A stretch of 64,000 nt of DNA from Lineolata rhizophorae (lineage: Eukaryota > Ascomycota > Dothideomycetes > Lineolatales > Lineolataceae), in NCBI GenBank assembly GCA_010093515.1, contig MU001673.1, positions 151,104-215,103 of the forward strand, given 5' to 3'. The notes beneath the pieces were generated by a model. The model saw only the letters and a program-made list of their open reading frames with translations. It did no database searches and had not been told where the DNA came from. This document shows, in pieces, positions 35,943-46,381 of this stretch. The first letter of the stretch is position 1. Each line of letters starts with the position of its first letter. A program made the translations under genes and the position numbers.

Positions 35943-36954
35943 ATGTCTCCAGGGCCAATTTGCAAGGAACAACCCGTCTACCTTATCTGGGGAGGCGATG
36001 GTTGGATCGCCGGCCTTTTGCGAGAACTTCTGTTCGAGCAGGGTAAGGCGGTCTTCACTACCACGGTCCGCATGGAAAATCGCCAGGCGGTTGTTGCCGA
36101 GCTCGATCGCATCAAACCAACTCACGTCTTCAACTGCGCCGGTTGCACCGGTCGCCCCAACGTTGACTGGTGTGAGGATAACAAGGAGGCGACCATTCGA
36201 AGCAATGCCATTGGAGCTCTCAATTTGACCGATTGTTGCTATCTTGCTGGGGTTCATATCACTGTGTTTGCTACTGGATGTAAGACCTCCAATGAGCTGG
36301 AGGCCGGGAAATCCCGAACAATTACTGATCGCAACAGGCATCTATCAGTACAGCGAAGAGCACAAGGTTGGCGGAAGCCCCTTCTTGGAGACTGACAAGG
36401 CAAACTTCGACGGTTCTTTTTACTCCTTCACCAAGTCTCGAGTTGAAGAAGTAAGTCCCCTTTTACATAAATTGTTTAGACCTCAAAACTAACGTTTGCA
36501 ATAGTTGATGAAGCCCTATGATAATTGTCTTATCCTTCGCGTGCGCATGCCCGTTTCCGACGATCTCCATCCCCGTTCCTTCGTCACCAAGATTATCGGC
36601 TACGACCGCGTCGTCGACGTCTTAAACTCGCAGTCTATCCTACAGGATCTCCTTCCCGCCTCCATTTTGCTCGCCGAGAATAAGGAGACGGGAGTCTACA
36701 ACTTCACGAATCCAGGCGCGATTTCGCACAATGAAATCCTGACCATGTTCAAGAACATTGTTCGTCCAGACTTTCAATGGAAGAATTTCAGAATCGAAGA
36801 GCAGAGTATGATTCTGAAGGCTGGTCGGAGCAACTGTGAGCTCGATGCTGGGAAGTTGGTGGCCAAGATGAAAGAATTTGGTCACGAAATCCCAGAGGTC
36901 CACGAGGCTTATGAGAAGTGCTTTAAGCGCATGGTGGCCAATGGCATTCTTTAA
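35943..36954 (+). CDS. UDP-4-keto-6-deoxyglucose 3,5-epimerase/4-reductase (UDP-rhamnose synthase, step 2)
   Basis: Three exons (35943-36279, 36338-36450, 36505-36954) join in phase to 299 residues. The family is NRS/ER, the bifunctional enzyme making UDP-L-rhamnose from UDP-4-keto-6-deoxyglucose. The nucleotide-binding loop reads IWGGDGWIAGLLRELL (family form close to GxTGWIGGLL). THVFNCAGCTGRPNVDWCEDN, FATGCIYQYSEEH (formed across intron 1), NFDGSFYSFTKSRVEE (Tyr-x3-Lys catalytic pair) and LRVRMPVSDDLHPRSFVTKI follow in the family order, then YNFTNPGAISHNEIL and IPEVHEAYEKCF. Introns of 58 and 54 bases are GT-AG. Together with the dehydratase upstream it completes the two-enzyme fungal route. 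UDP-rhamnose feeds cell-wall or extracellular glycans; no rhamnosyltransferase is visible nearby. Confidence 0.93.
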
Positions 36955-37185
36955 AAGGCTGTCACACGTTAGCGTAAACAGAGGGAAGGCAGTTCTCATT
37001 CACAGTGCCATTTGATCAAGTGAATAAGCGCTCTGAGACGCTCTCTCCGCGCTGTGATGTAGACAAAACAGCAACCTTGAATAACAGTCGCTAGGAAACG
37101 AAATGTTATAGAACGGCAAGTGCGTGACCTAAGCAACTAGATATACAGCCAGAGTGCCCTTTAGCATCCGCTCTGTAAAAGCAGC

Positions 37186-39648
37186 TCAACCGTCTTTTGC
37201 TCCCATTCCAACCGATCTTACCCACTCTCCTAACTCAAAGCCTACCCTCCGAAGTGTCTTGTCATCAAATTTGTCTGTCACTTTTTCCTTGCGAATAACC
37301 AAGCAACGGCAATCCTCCTTCACTTCAACGGCGCGCTCGCGAGCCAATTCTTCCGAGTTAGCATCTTTGATGTAAATCGTCACATCCGGACCCACGACGC
37401 CGCGCCACAAGGTGGCGATCCACTGCCAATGATCGGCAGGTGAATACTCGTCTGTAATGGGGATTCGGGAAGCAAATGCATCGGACGCATGAAGTTGGTA
37501 AGATGGGATGAGAACGACTGGTAGGGGAGTTGACGCAGGTGGATCAATACTCGCGCTTCCTTTTCTCTTCTTGTGTTCTGAGTCCTCGCTCGTTTTCTCA
37601 CTCTCCTTTCCGGAATCTACGTCCATGCGGCTATCAGCACGCCTTTCACATCTCCTAGTTTCCCTTTGCTTCTGGGGTTCCCCGTGAGACTCCTCACTCG
37701 GTTTAGGGAAGATAAAGTCTACCATAATTTTCGACCGGTTATGCCAATCCCTCACGACATCCAGATAATCAGCCAGGGTAACATCCTTCTCTTGGCCGGG
37801 AACTTCAGGTCCCTCGGCAACCTTGGCGGTGAACTCGCCAGAGCGATTCAGCCAGTCTTCGAGCCACGACGTTAGGGTGTACGCGGCGGTCATATCATCC
37901 GCCTCGATGGCAACGATAGACCCTCGAGTCTGGCTCTTCGTCGACGGGCCGAGCGGCCCTCCGGTTGCGAACGGCGGCGCGATGCGTCCCAGGAGCTTGA
38001 TCTTAGGTAGCCGCTGCGTGCTCATGATCATGATCTCGACGCCGTGGCGCCGGTCGCTTTCGCTGGCGCCGGAAAGAGCGATGGCCGACTGTAGTGGTGG
38101 TAGCGTTAGTCCGGCATCACGGGGCCCGGAAACGCTGTGTCGTGGGGTCGGTGGCGGAGGCATGCTGCTTCCGCTGCTGTTACCACGGCTCCACCGCTCG
38201 GGCAACTCGCTCCGCCGCGGACTGCTCTGGCCCGGCGGCCCGGACCAGCTCGAAGACGTCCGGGCGAGCTGTGTCGCCGCGGCAGGGTGCGGAGTGTTTG
38301 GGGGAGCCGTGAAGTTTGTCCGTGAAGCGGGCGAACCCATGCTCGTCGAGTTTGCCCTGCCGATTGAAATGTATTCCGGGGTTTGAGACGAGTTGTTGAA
38401 GCGGCGGCGTTTGAATTCCGAGGAAAGAGGAGGGGAAGTGCCACAAATGTCGTAGCGCCTCGCAATACTGCCATCGCGAGACGTGTCAATGTGAAGTCCC
38501 CCGGCACTTGAATGGCGTGGGGGATTGTCCTGCGGATGAGGACGCCTCAGCTGAGGTGAAGCTAAGGAGAGGTTGTTCAGCATTGGCAAGAAACGACTAC
38601 TCGACGACGCCGATGCTGATGTGGTTGGTGTGGGCAGAGGTAGAAGCGTTGACTCTGACCCCTGCTGGCTGTACGAAGAAGGAGATTGTAATGCTAATGA
38701 TAGAGGCGCGGCTGCAGAAATTATGCTACGGCCACCACACTTGCTACAACGATATTTGTCCACGGTGGTAGTTTTGCCAGCGTTTGGATCGACAGACGTT
38801 CTCCGACCGTGACGTCGAGGCTGGTATCGATATTCTGGGTATTGTTGTTGGTGGCGAATCTTTTCTTCCTATTGATTACGTCCTATGTAAGTGGTGGCCC
38901 TAGCTCGGAGTCTGCAATAGCATTCGACTTGAACAGGGATTGTGGACGATGGCGTTTGTTTAGCCCCTTCTTACATACCTCTGCTAGCATTTTCCACTCG
39001 TTCTTCACTGACGCTGGTTCCTTTCGCCACTGTTCGCCTAAGATCTTTGAGATCTCGGGATTTGGAACTCCAAGGTTCCTCGCAACCACTGACCCTTGAT
39101 GATGTTGTCGGTATAGGATGAAAGCTTCAAAGATAGTAGTCAATAATTGGCCATTTGTTCTTTGAGTTGTAAGTGGACGCCAGCATCATGACTACGGTGG
39201 CAAGGACAAAGGCGGTCCTTTTAGGAAAGCTAGCAAAGAGAAAGTGAATGCTCAATGTATATTCTTCTAACGTACCATTTCTTGGCCGTGGTATTTTGGG
39301 ATCCGGTTGGCAAAGACAAACGTGAGTAGCCGCTGTGTTTGTCGTAGAGGCGGAGTCGCCTGAACCAGCACGAGTGTGGGCTGGAGAGTCATCCGGTGCC
39401 CCTGTCTCTTCGTCGTCATCCTTGCTTGTGACAGAGGTTGCCCTCTTCCGCAGCTCCCGAAACCTGGGTGAGTCCCGGGACGTCGGGCTGTCGTTTGACT
39501 GGCTTTGATGGGTTATGCTGGCAGCCGACGGGCCCGAGCTGCCGTAGGAGAGCGCTGCCGACGGCTTGCGAGGAGTATTAGCGCCCTTTTCATTCAGCTC
39601 TGTTCCTGTCGTCGAAGTGGAGGCCTTTGAGACGACGTTATCAGACAT
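37186..39648 (-). CDS. HMG-box transcription factor (MATA/Rox1-like HMG)
   Basis: Three exons (39648-39276, 39124-38979, 38868-37186) join in phase to 733 residues. The HMG box is split by two introns and is restored only by splicing: KIPRPRN, then AFILYRQHHQGSVV, NPEISKILGEQWRKEP, VKNEWKMLAE, then EEKIRHQQQYPEYRYQPRRH. This is the MAT-HMG/Rox1-type, sequence-specific single box. A CxxC pair (YRCSKCGGRS) follows. The rest is Ser/Pro/Arg-rich and disordered, with a C-terminal region (about residue 430 to the end) containing more ordered stretches. The ATG at 39648 was chosen; the frame is open upstream but no earlier ATG exists. Family members regulate sexual development or stress genes; this one's targets are unknown. 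It lies next to the rhamnose genes, but no regulatory link is shown. Confidence 0.9.
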
Positions 39649-41809
39649 AGTTGTTTGGGGGGGAGGCGAAAAGGGAACCAAAGCTAATGATGATGAGTCG
39701 ACCGGTGTTATATGCAGTCGCCCTACCGACTGACTGATAGAGAATAGCGGTGAGATAGCAGCGTCTCCTTGGACTTCGCTTGCCCGCCTGAAGTCTCATT
39801 GATGCCGCCCGTCTTCAATAGAAACAACAATCTAAGCAACGACAGGGGCAATGAATTGGCCACCTTTATGCCTATTATTCATCTTTGCAGGGTGGCTTGT
39901 GGCCAACGTGTGGTGGTGATTTCTTTGTTCACCACACCGCGTCAGCTGAAAGCCCCGCCCCATGCGATTGTCCTAGACACTTGCCGTTGACATGCCGCTC
40001 GCGACGATATAGGCCGACTGTTTCTTTGTTCATCTGGGCTATACTGGGCTAAATGCGGCCAAGACTGCTACCGCAGCCTCTGGCTGAAACATTCTTTGGC
40101 ATGCCGTGATGCAAGGATGCACTGGGGAATGGGCATGGGCGCATGCCAACAAACGCAAAGTCCCAATACCTTGGGAATGGAATGCACGGACTACTCGCTG
40201 GCTTTCTGGTCGTAATAGAGCCCTTGTGTATCTTTAGCTGCTAAGATAACCATAACAAGGGAGTAACCTACTCAGAGACAATATATGGAAAACACAAAAT
40301 AGTGCATCTCTCAATACTATTGTAGAAGAGGTTCCCTAAGTCCAGAGTTACCCTTGAAACTCGCGCGCTCATGCCGGTGCCCGAGGGATACAGAGTACGA
40401 CCCTGCTCGTGCACAAAATTAGCAATATTCCTGCCTGAAATACCCACGTGCGGCGGCACTAAAATGCTTAATACCGCTCAGGAATTAGTTAAATTCTTTC
40501 AAACACAACGATGGCCACCGTCGGCTGGACTTCGCTAGAAAAGATCTTGTTTTGGACGTCAGTTGCAATCTTTCAGGTAAAGCAGGCTGAGCCACTCGAG
40601 ACCTGTTCGTCCCTGACACTAACGACCGGAAAAGGATATTAAAGAGGCTCGCGAGATATAATGGTTCCAACGACAGCCTGTCTCGCTTCTACCGGTTCCA
40701 AAAGGGATCGGCGTCTTGCTGGTTGCACAGAGCGTCAAGCACAGTGTTACCCAAGAAATATGTTGTGGTTCGCTAGTCTTTGACGTTGCTGGTCAAACAA
40801 AAGGCCCGAAAAAAATCGTTTCGACTTTTGGACCTCAGCATGAACGATTGCCGCCAATTGTGGCACAGAAAACGGGCCAACGGCGGCGAAGTAGTAAGCA
40901 AACACTAGTTGGGAGCAGAAGGTACTTGATCGGCGACACGGGTTACACGCGGGGCGTAGTTGAGCATAGTTTGAAACCTCTCAAACAACAATGATAATCC
41001 GTCCAGACTCTTTAGGATCATGCTCCGACACAAGACTCCCAAAATTTCCGACCGCAAATTAGGCATCTGAACCATGACTGAACCCGATATCCGAGGGGTA
41101 GCGAATTCGGATGCGATTTATTTAGTGGCTGCAATGGGTCTAGCCTAGAAAGTAGATCGAGCTCGACGTTGGCATATATTGTCGTATTCCAGTATGGCCC
41201 AGGACTTTCGCGAGGGGAAATTGCATTGGCGCTGTAGTCCTGAATAGGAGAACACTATCCATATTTACAGAATACCATATTCGACTGCAGCAGATGGTAA
41301 AATAAAGCATGAACACATGTTGGGATAGAGTGAACCTCAGGCGTCCCATATCTAGATTTTGTCAGTGTTAAGCCTGTTAGTGAAATACAGTCAGGAATGC
41401 CGATTCGAACGGAGTGCCTTGGTATATACAGTTAGCCCGTACATTCTATGTTTATTCTATGGGAGTGACTTGCCTGTATGGGAGAAGCGAACTGCATTTT
41501 GTGAGCATGTTTAGATGACTAGAATGTGGACGCAATTTTCCCGCTGCAAGGAGAGGCAGCATACGTAGCGACGATGATGAGCTGAGATACCTCTTATTCG
41601 AGCGGTTCGCTATATATGGGCGTAGTTTACAACAGTTCGATGCTTCGACGCCTTGGCAATGCAACATAAGTCTTCTTTTTCATGCCTTCTCCGAAGACGC
41701 ATTATTTACAAGTTCCAAGACCTGGTAGAGAGAACCCCGACTTAATTTTCTGGCTTCGCCGCCATGATGCCTTGGCCAAGAATTGAACGTTGACGAAGTA
41801 AATACCCGC
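39649..41809. other. Gene-free region
   Basis: About 2.2 kb between the HMG-box start and the Mix17 stop. The right half is AT-richer. No ORF with a motif, no transposon ends and no RNA gene were recognised. Confidence 0.45.
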
Positions 41810-42609
41810 TTAATATTGGCTGGCCGCAGCCTGGCATGCTTTCTGCAATGTTGGTTAGCAACCATTCAGGTGCGCACCCTCCTGTTCCCACCACCAGTTA
41901 TATCCTTGAACGTACCAGCTGGTCCAGATACCAACCGCAAATGGTCATGTCACCCTTGTTCTCGTCTAGGCAACGACGGAAGTTGTTAACGTCCGTCTCG
42001 CAGACACGCGAGCTGTACTGGTTCTGCTGCGCAGCGGGCTGCTGTTCTTGCTGCTGGGCCTCAGCCGGAGCGCTAGAGCCACCGCCAAAGAAGCCGCCGA
42101 TGGCGTGGCCAATGGAGGAGCCGACGGCGACACCACTAAGGAGGCGAAGGGCATGTTAGTAATCTCCTTCGAAACCACAATTCGCAGATATTTTTGCAGG
42201 AAATCATAAACGGAGACTGCTTGAGCCAGGCTCCCATCTCCCCGCTCGTCACCCGTGTCATCCTACATATACGTCTCGCTAAAACTTCCCTCATCATCCA
42301 CATGTTTCTCTTATGACAACCTGGCACGTCTTTCTGCGCACCGGAACCCATCGACTTCAAAAGAGAAGTTATTCAAACTTACGCAGCCGTGCTAGCCATC
42401 TGCCCAAACAGACCGGGTCCTTGCTGCGGCGCCGCAGCCGGCGGATGCTGCTGTTGGGCGTTTGCGGGCGGGGCAGCCGCTGTGGAAGCCGGACGTTGCT
42501 GCGGGGGCATCGGGGCGGTCTTCGGGGGCGGCGGAGCGGCCGGACGCGCGGGAGGCGCCATGGGGCGGCGGGAGCCACCGGAGGCAGAACCGCGGGATTG
42601 GCGAGGCAT
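41810..42609 (-). CDS. MIX17: Mix17/CHCHD2-type twin CX9C mitochondrial protein
   Basis: Three exons (42609-42383, 42135-41916, 41842-41810) join in phase to 159 residues. The protein belongs to the Mix17/Mic17 (human CHCHD2/CHCHD10) family of intermembrane-space proteins imported by the Mia40 relay. The C-terminus shows a perfect twin CX9C: C-ETDVNNFRR-C and C-GWYLDQLKA-C, the second cysteine of the second pair being supplied by the tiny last exon (KACQAAASQY). The centre has the family's hydrophobic Gly-rich helix (AGVAVGSSIGHAIGGFFGGG), formed across intron 1. The N-terminus is Arg/Pro/Gln/Ala-rich and acts as a presequence-like region. It is divergent from the vma22 gene. Confidence 0.93.
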
Positions 42610-42925
42610 TGTTATTCGTGGCGTAAAGGGTCGCGGAGAGCGTGTTGGTGATGGAATGGGGAGAGATTGGACTTGGTGGAAGAAGATTGATGAGGGCGGT
42701 GGTGGTGGCGGATGGAAAGAGGAGGAAAGAGGCGCGGAGATGTCGGGTTGAAGGTCACGGGGAGTGGAGCTTTGCGACTGGCCGGCCGGAAAAATGCCGA
42801 GCCCCGGTGGCCAATCGGAAAACAGATGTTGATCGCTGCGGACCGGGGGCCGGCAGCAACAGCTTTGCTGCATTGTCGCCTAGAGCTTCGCTCCAACTCC
42901 GTTCAATTAGCTTTGTATTGTGAAC
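42610..42925. promoter_or_regulatory. Bidirectional promoter, Mix17 / Vma22
   Basis: This 316-base spacer lies between divergent ATGs, is purine-rich on the plus strand and must hold both promoters. A CCAAT-type word (GGCCAATCGG) lies near 42810-42820; CCAAT boxes bind the HAP complex, but function here is not shown. Confidence 0.5.
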
Positions 42926-43821
42926 ATGTCCGAACCAACTAAGCGCGAGATACCGGAGTATGCTGGCGCGTCTCTCGATCGTGACGCTCTTGCCTCGAGG
43001 CTAGACGATTTACTCGAGCAGTATTTGCTCTGCTTAGACCGGTACCAGGCAGCACGGGCTCGTCTTTCCCAGCATTTCTCATCCGTATATTTCCCGTCAA
43101 AGATGCTCAAGGAATACGAATTTACTGAATGAAAACAAAGGGCTTTTTCTCGCTAGCTCAGGCCAACTTCAACCATCCACACCGCTCGAGATACGGCCAG
43201 GACTACTACGATGAGCGCATGCAGGCGCAGCGGCGGGTGTACGTGAGCTAATTCGATAACAGTCTGCCGTTTACTTAATCTATCTACTAACTTATAATCT
43301 CCGCATCTAGAGAGATCGAGCCATCATCATCCGACAAGTCCCTCCGTATCCACAAGTTCGGCTCCGCCTTCACCACATCGCAACCAACGTCCCCCACTTC
43401 CGAACCAAAGGACTCCTCCACCGCATACCCCTCCCAACCACCCTCTCACTCCCTCGCATCGACCCCTTCAATGGATTCTCCTTCAGAGTCTCTAGAATCG
43501 CCCGCCTCCTCAATCCCTGATGAAAAGCTTCCTCCCTCACCGACTCGCCTTCCCCCCGACCCCATCCGCATGTTCGGCATCCTCGTCCCTCCCGCCCTGC
43601 GCGCCGCGCAAGCTAGCTTTTCCGCCGGCGTGGACGAGTCGCTGGGCGAACTCGCGAGCCTTACGGTGCAGATGCGGCGGCTTGAGGGTGAGATTGCGCG
43701 TTCTAGGAAAGGCATTAAGAGGGCAGAGAGGGCGGCCGTGGATGGACAGGATGGGAAGACGGGGTCCGAAGGAGATCGGGTTTTGCTGGAAGGATTGAGA
43801 GAGCTCAAGGTTGAGGGGTGA
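42926..43821 (+). CDS. VMA22: Vacuolar ATPase assembly protein Vma22 (CCDC115 homologue)
   Basis: Three exons (42926-43084, 43141-43238, 43311-43821) join in phase to 255 residues. Vma22 works in the ER with Vma12 and Vma21 to assemble the V-ATPase Vo sector. The N-terminal coiled coil reads LASRLDDLLEQYLLCLDRYQAARARLSQHFSS, followed across intron 1 by GFFSLAQANFNHP and RYGQDYYDERMQAQ, the family signature. After a Ser/Pro-rich linker the C-terminal motif is DPIRMFGILVPPALRAAQASF, then a helix LASLTVQMRRLEGEIARSRK. Donor GTACGT at 43239 was chosen over the nearby GTGAGC because only it keeps exon 3 in frame. Confidence 0.9.
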
Positions 43822-44095
43822 AGGAAACATAGGAGTGGGAAGGGGGTGACGCGTATTACTGGATCTGTTTCTGCGGACTGGCTATCAATACGTATCATTG
43901 TGCGACTTTGGGAGCATTTCTTGATCCAGCTTATGTCAGAATGCTCTCTCTGCGTCGTTTGCTCGCATTTCTATTTGTCGTTTACACCTAGAAAACTTCT
44001 CCACCACTACTCAAAAGGGTGAATAACCGTCCTTCGGAGTCACCTTTTGATCGTCCTCTGATCTCCTAACCGCATGGGCCCTCGACAACACCTAC
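43822..44095. other. Convergent 3' region, Vma22 / aquaporin
   Basis: A 274-base spacer between two convergent stop codons; it should hold both 3' untranslated regions. Nothing else was seen. Confidence 0.55.
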
Positions 44096-45408
44096 CTATA
44101 CCGTGCCGCTATCGAAGTAATGCTGCATATCAGAGGCCCTGTGGGCATTCGTCATTTTAGGTGCATTGGCGCCTCCATGCTCTGATGAGCCGCCATACCT
44201 CGCCCCGTTATCCGTCTTAGCTGTCGCACTATCAAGGCGCCGGTCTGGCTTAGTAGCCCTATTCGCGCCAGCCGTATCCGGATCCTTGTCTTCCCGAAGC
44301 GGTTCCGCCGCTTTCTCATCCACGTCGGTCGCCTGGCTCTCCGTCTCATCCTCGAGCACTTTCACAAGCCGATAAAACAGCACCGCCGCAACCGCTCCGA
44401 TCGCGGGACCCGCCCAATATATCCAGTGGTACGAGTCAAACGTCCCCAGCACGACATCCGGGCCGAAACTGCGCGCCGGGTTCAGCGACCCGCCGGTGTA
44501 GTACACTCCGGCCAGCTCGCAAACGAAGAGGCAGAGGCCAACGCCTATGGGCGCTAGGAAGGTGCCCTTGTGCTTCTCAGCGGCGAGCATAAAGATGGCG
44601 AAGACGAGCTCGGCCGTTAGCAGGGCTTCGATGAGCAGGCCGCGCACGTGCGAGGTCGACGGGTGCAGCGTCGTGCGGACGGCTAGGGTGCCGGGGAAGA
44701 GGCCGAGGACGAGGGCCGAGGCGGCGATAGCGCCAGCAATTTGGGCGAGGGTGTCGATGAGCCCACGTAGCCAGGGGACGGCGCCGATGAGACACATTCC
44801 GAGCGTGACCTGTTGGATCCCGTCCAGGGGCACGATATCAGGTCAGAGTGATCATTCCCCCGCTCACGATCCCCGCCCCCCCCAACCATCCTCTAAACTC
44901 AAAAGAAATCCCTTACCGCCGGATTGAACAATCCTCCACTAATCCTCATAAACACCCACGCGTTGACCGCCAACGAAAACCCAAACGCTAGGCTGATGTA
45001 CAGCAGCACCGGCGTGTTCGGATACCGAGCCGCGTCGGCGTCCTCGGATCCCCCAGCAGCCTCGATCTGTCCGGCCGCGGCGGCGTTCGCCACGTGCGTC
45101 CCCGCGAACGCAAACGACAGGAACAGGCAGGTGCCGGCGAACTCGCCCAGCGCGGCGACCAGGTGCGCCCGCGCGCGGGCCGGCAGCCAACCGAGGCCGC
45201 GGAGCCGCCGCGGCGGCCGCTGCCGCTCCGGCGCTTCGCCCCCGGCCTGCGCCTGCCTTGTCGATGCCCGTGACGGCGCGGCCGAGGCGCGCGGCGCGTA
45301 CGCGTGCCCGTCCTCGAGGGTGGGAGTGCGGGTTTGGCGGTGCGGGCGGGGCCGCGTGAAGGGGAGCGAGACGCCTGAGGTGGTGTCGGCGGGGCGGGAC
45401 ACGTTCAT
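44096..45408 (-). CDS. Aquaporin / MIP family channel
   Basis: Two exons (45408-44917 and 44809-44096) join in phase to 401 residues. The first NPA motif (GGLFNPA) is the last codon group of exon 1 and continues as VTLGM in exon 2; the second is GGSLNPARSFGPDVV. Six membrane segments are recognisable, from LVAALGEFAGTCLFLSFAFAG to IYWAGPAIGAVAAVLFYRLV. The intact NPA pair with Arg after the second fits a water-type channel, though fungal MIPs also pass small solutes. The N-terminal ~85 residues are a basic Arg/Pro/Ala-rich cytosolic tail and the C-terminal ~90 are hydrophilic and acidic/basic. The start is the first in-frame ATG; the frame stays open upstream without ATG, so an extra 5' exon is possible. 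Confidence 0.9.
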
Positions 45409-46381
45409 ATCTGTGCTAGGTGCTGGCTGGTAGCGGTGGGGGTGATGGTGATGACGGGCGTAGGCGTGAGCGGAGTGTGTGATTTCTGTTGTGGTACTGG
45501 CGCCAGGGATAGTCGCTGGGCTGCCTGCGGTCGCGGGATAGGTTGCTACTCTCACGAGGCTCTCGGCGGCAAGCGACGTGGAGATAGTAGTGGTGGTTGT
45601 GGCAGTAATGCTTGAACTGTACGAATGATCGCCGATGGTAGACCGGCGGGAGAGTCGGAATCGCGTCGTGATTGTAAGGCTATTAGTCTAAGCTTGGAGC
45701 AGGATCGCGTCTCTGGTGAGATCTGTGCATAATAGGGAGGGCTCAGGGGAAGGGAATGGCGGGCTTGAGCATCGTGTATGTAAGGAATTGAAGGTGTTGA
45801 TAGAAGACATGAGCTAACGGTGTTCCGTTGGTTGATGTCCCTACGGATGGGGTCGTCCGAACCGGAAAGCAGTGTTGATGAGCTTGTCACTTATGGGAGG
45901 TGCCATGTTGGAGTTGGAGTTGGAGCTGGAGCGTCGACGTGTGATAGGAACGACCGAAGTCAGTGTGCAGGGCGGGCCATCCATCCACTCAAGAGGCAAG
46001 TGGCAGGCTAGAAGCGGCTACTTTGTCGGAGAAAAGCGAGGTCGAGTACAGTTCCCGTCGTCTGACGGGCAATTTCGGCTCTATGTGGAACGGGTTGGAC
46101 TACCTGGGGGCTCTTCGAGAAAACGCTCACCCTGTTCACAACCCTATCTAGAACCTTGACCGTAGCATATACTCCTGTGTGTGAAGGGTTTGATTTTAAG
46201 CGGATTCCTTGTGGGAGTGGAATTCGATATTGGTATCTCTTACGGTCCATTATTGATATGAGCCGAGCAAGACATTAATTCGAGAAGCAACAACATCCCC
46301 CCCCCCCCCACCCCCCCCCCAAAAAAAGCCCCAAAGCCATTTCAGACAGCTCCATTCTCACTCTACCCACCCCCCACCACT
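45409..46381. other. Aquaporin upstream region and UBX 3' side
   Basis: About 1 kb. It should hold the aquaporin promoter and leader and the UBX gene's 3' end. Overlapping frames on both strands have no motif. Near the right end lies a C13-A-C10 run at 46297-46320 followed by A7. Confidence 0.45.
46297..46320. repeat. Poly-C tract (C13-A-C10)
   Basis: Thirteen C, one A and ten C, followed by seven A. It lies about 60 bases past the UBX stop, in its 3' flank, where it reads as a G run on the gene strand. Confidence 0.9.

Noticed and set aside
41390-41420. Possible tRNA T-arm (GTTCGAATC on the minus strand)
   Set aside because: Flanking bases do not form a 5-bp stem and no acceptor or D-arm could be fitted.
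45409-45555. Aquaporin start at 45555
   Set aside because: That codon is GTG; the first in-frame ATG is at 45408.
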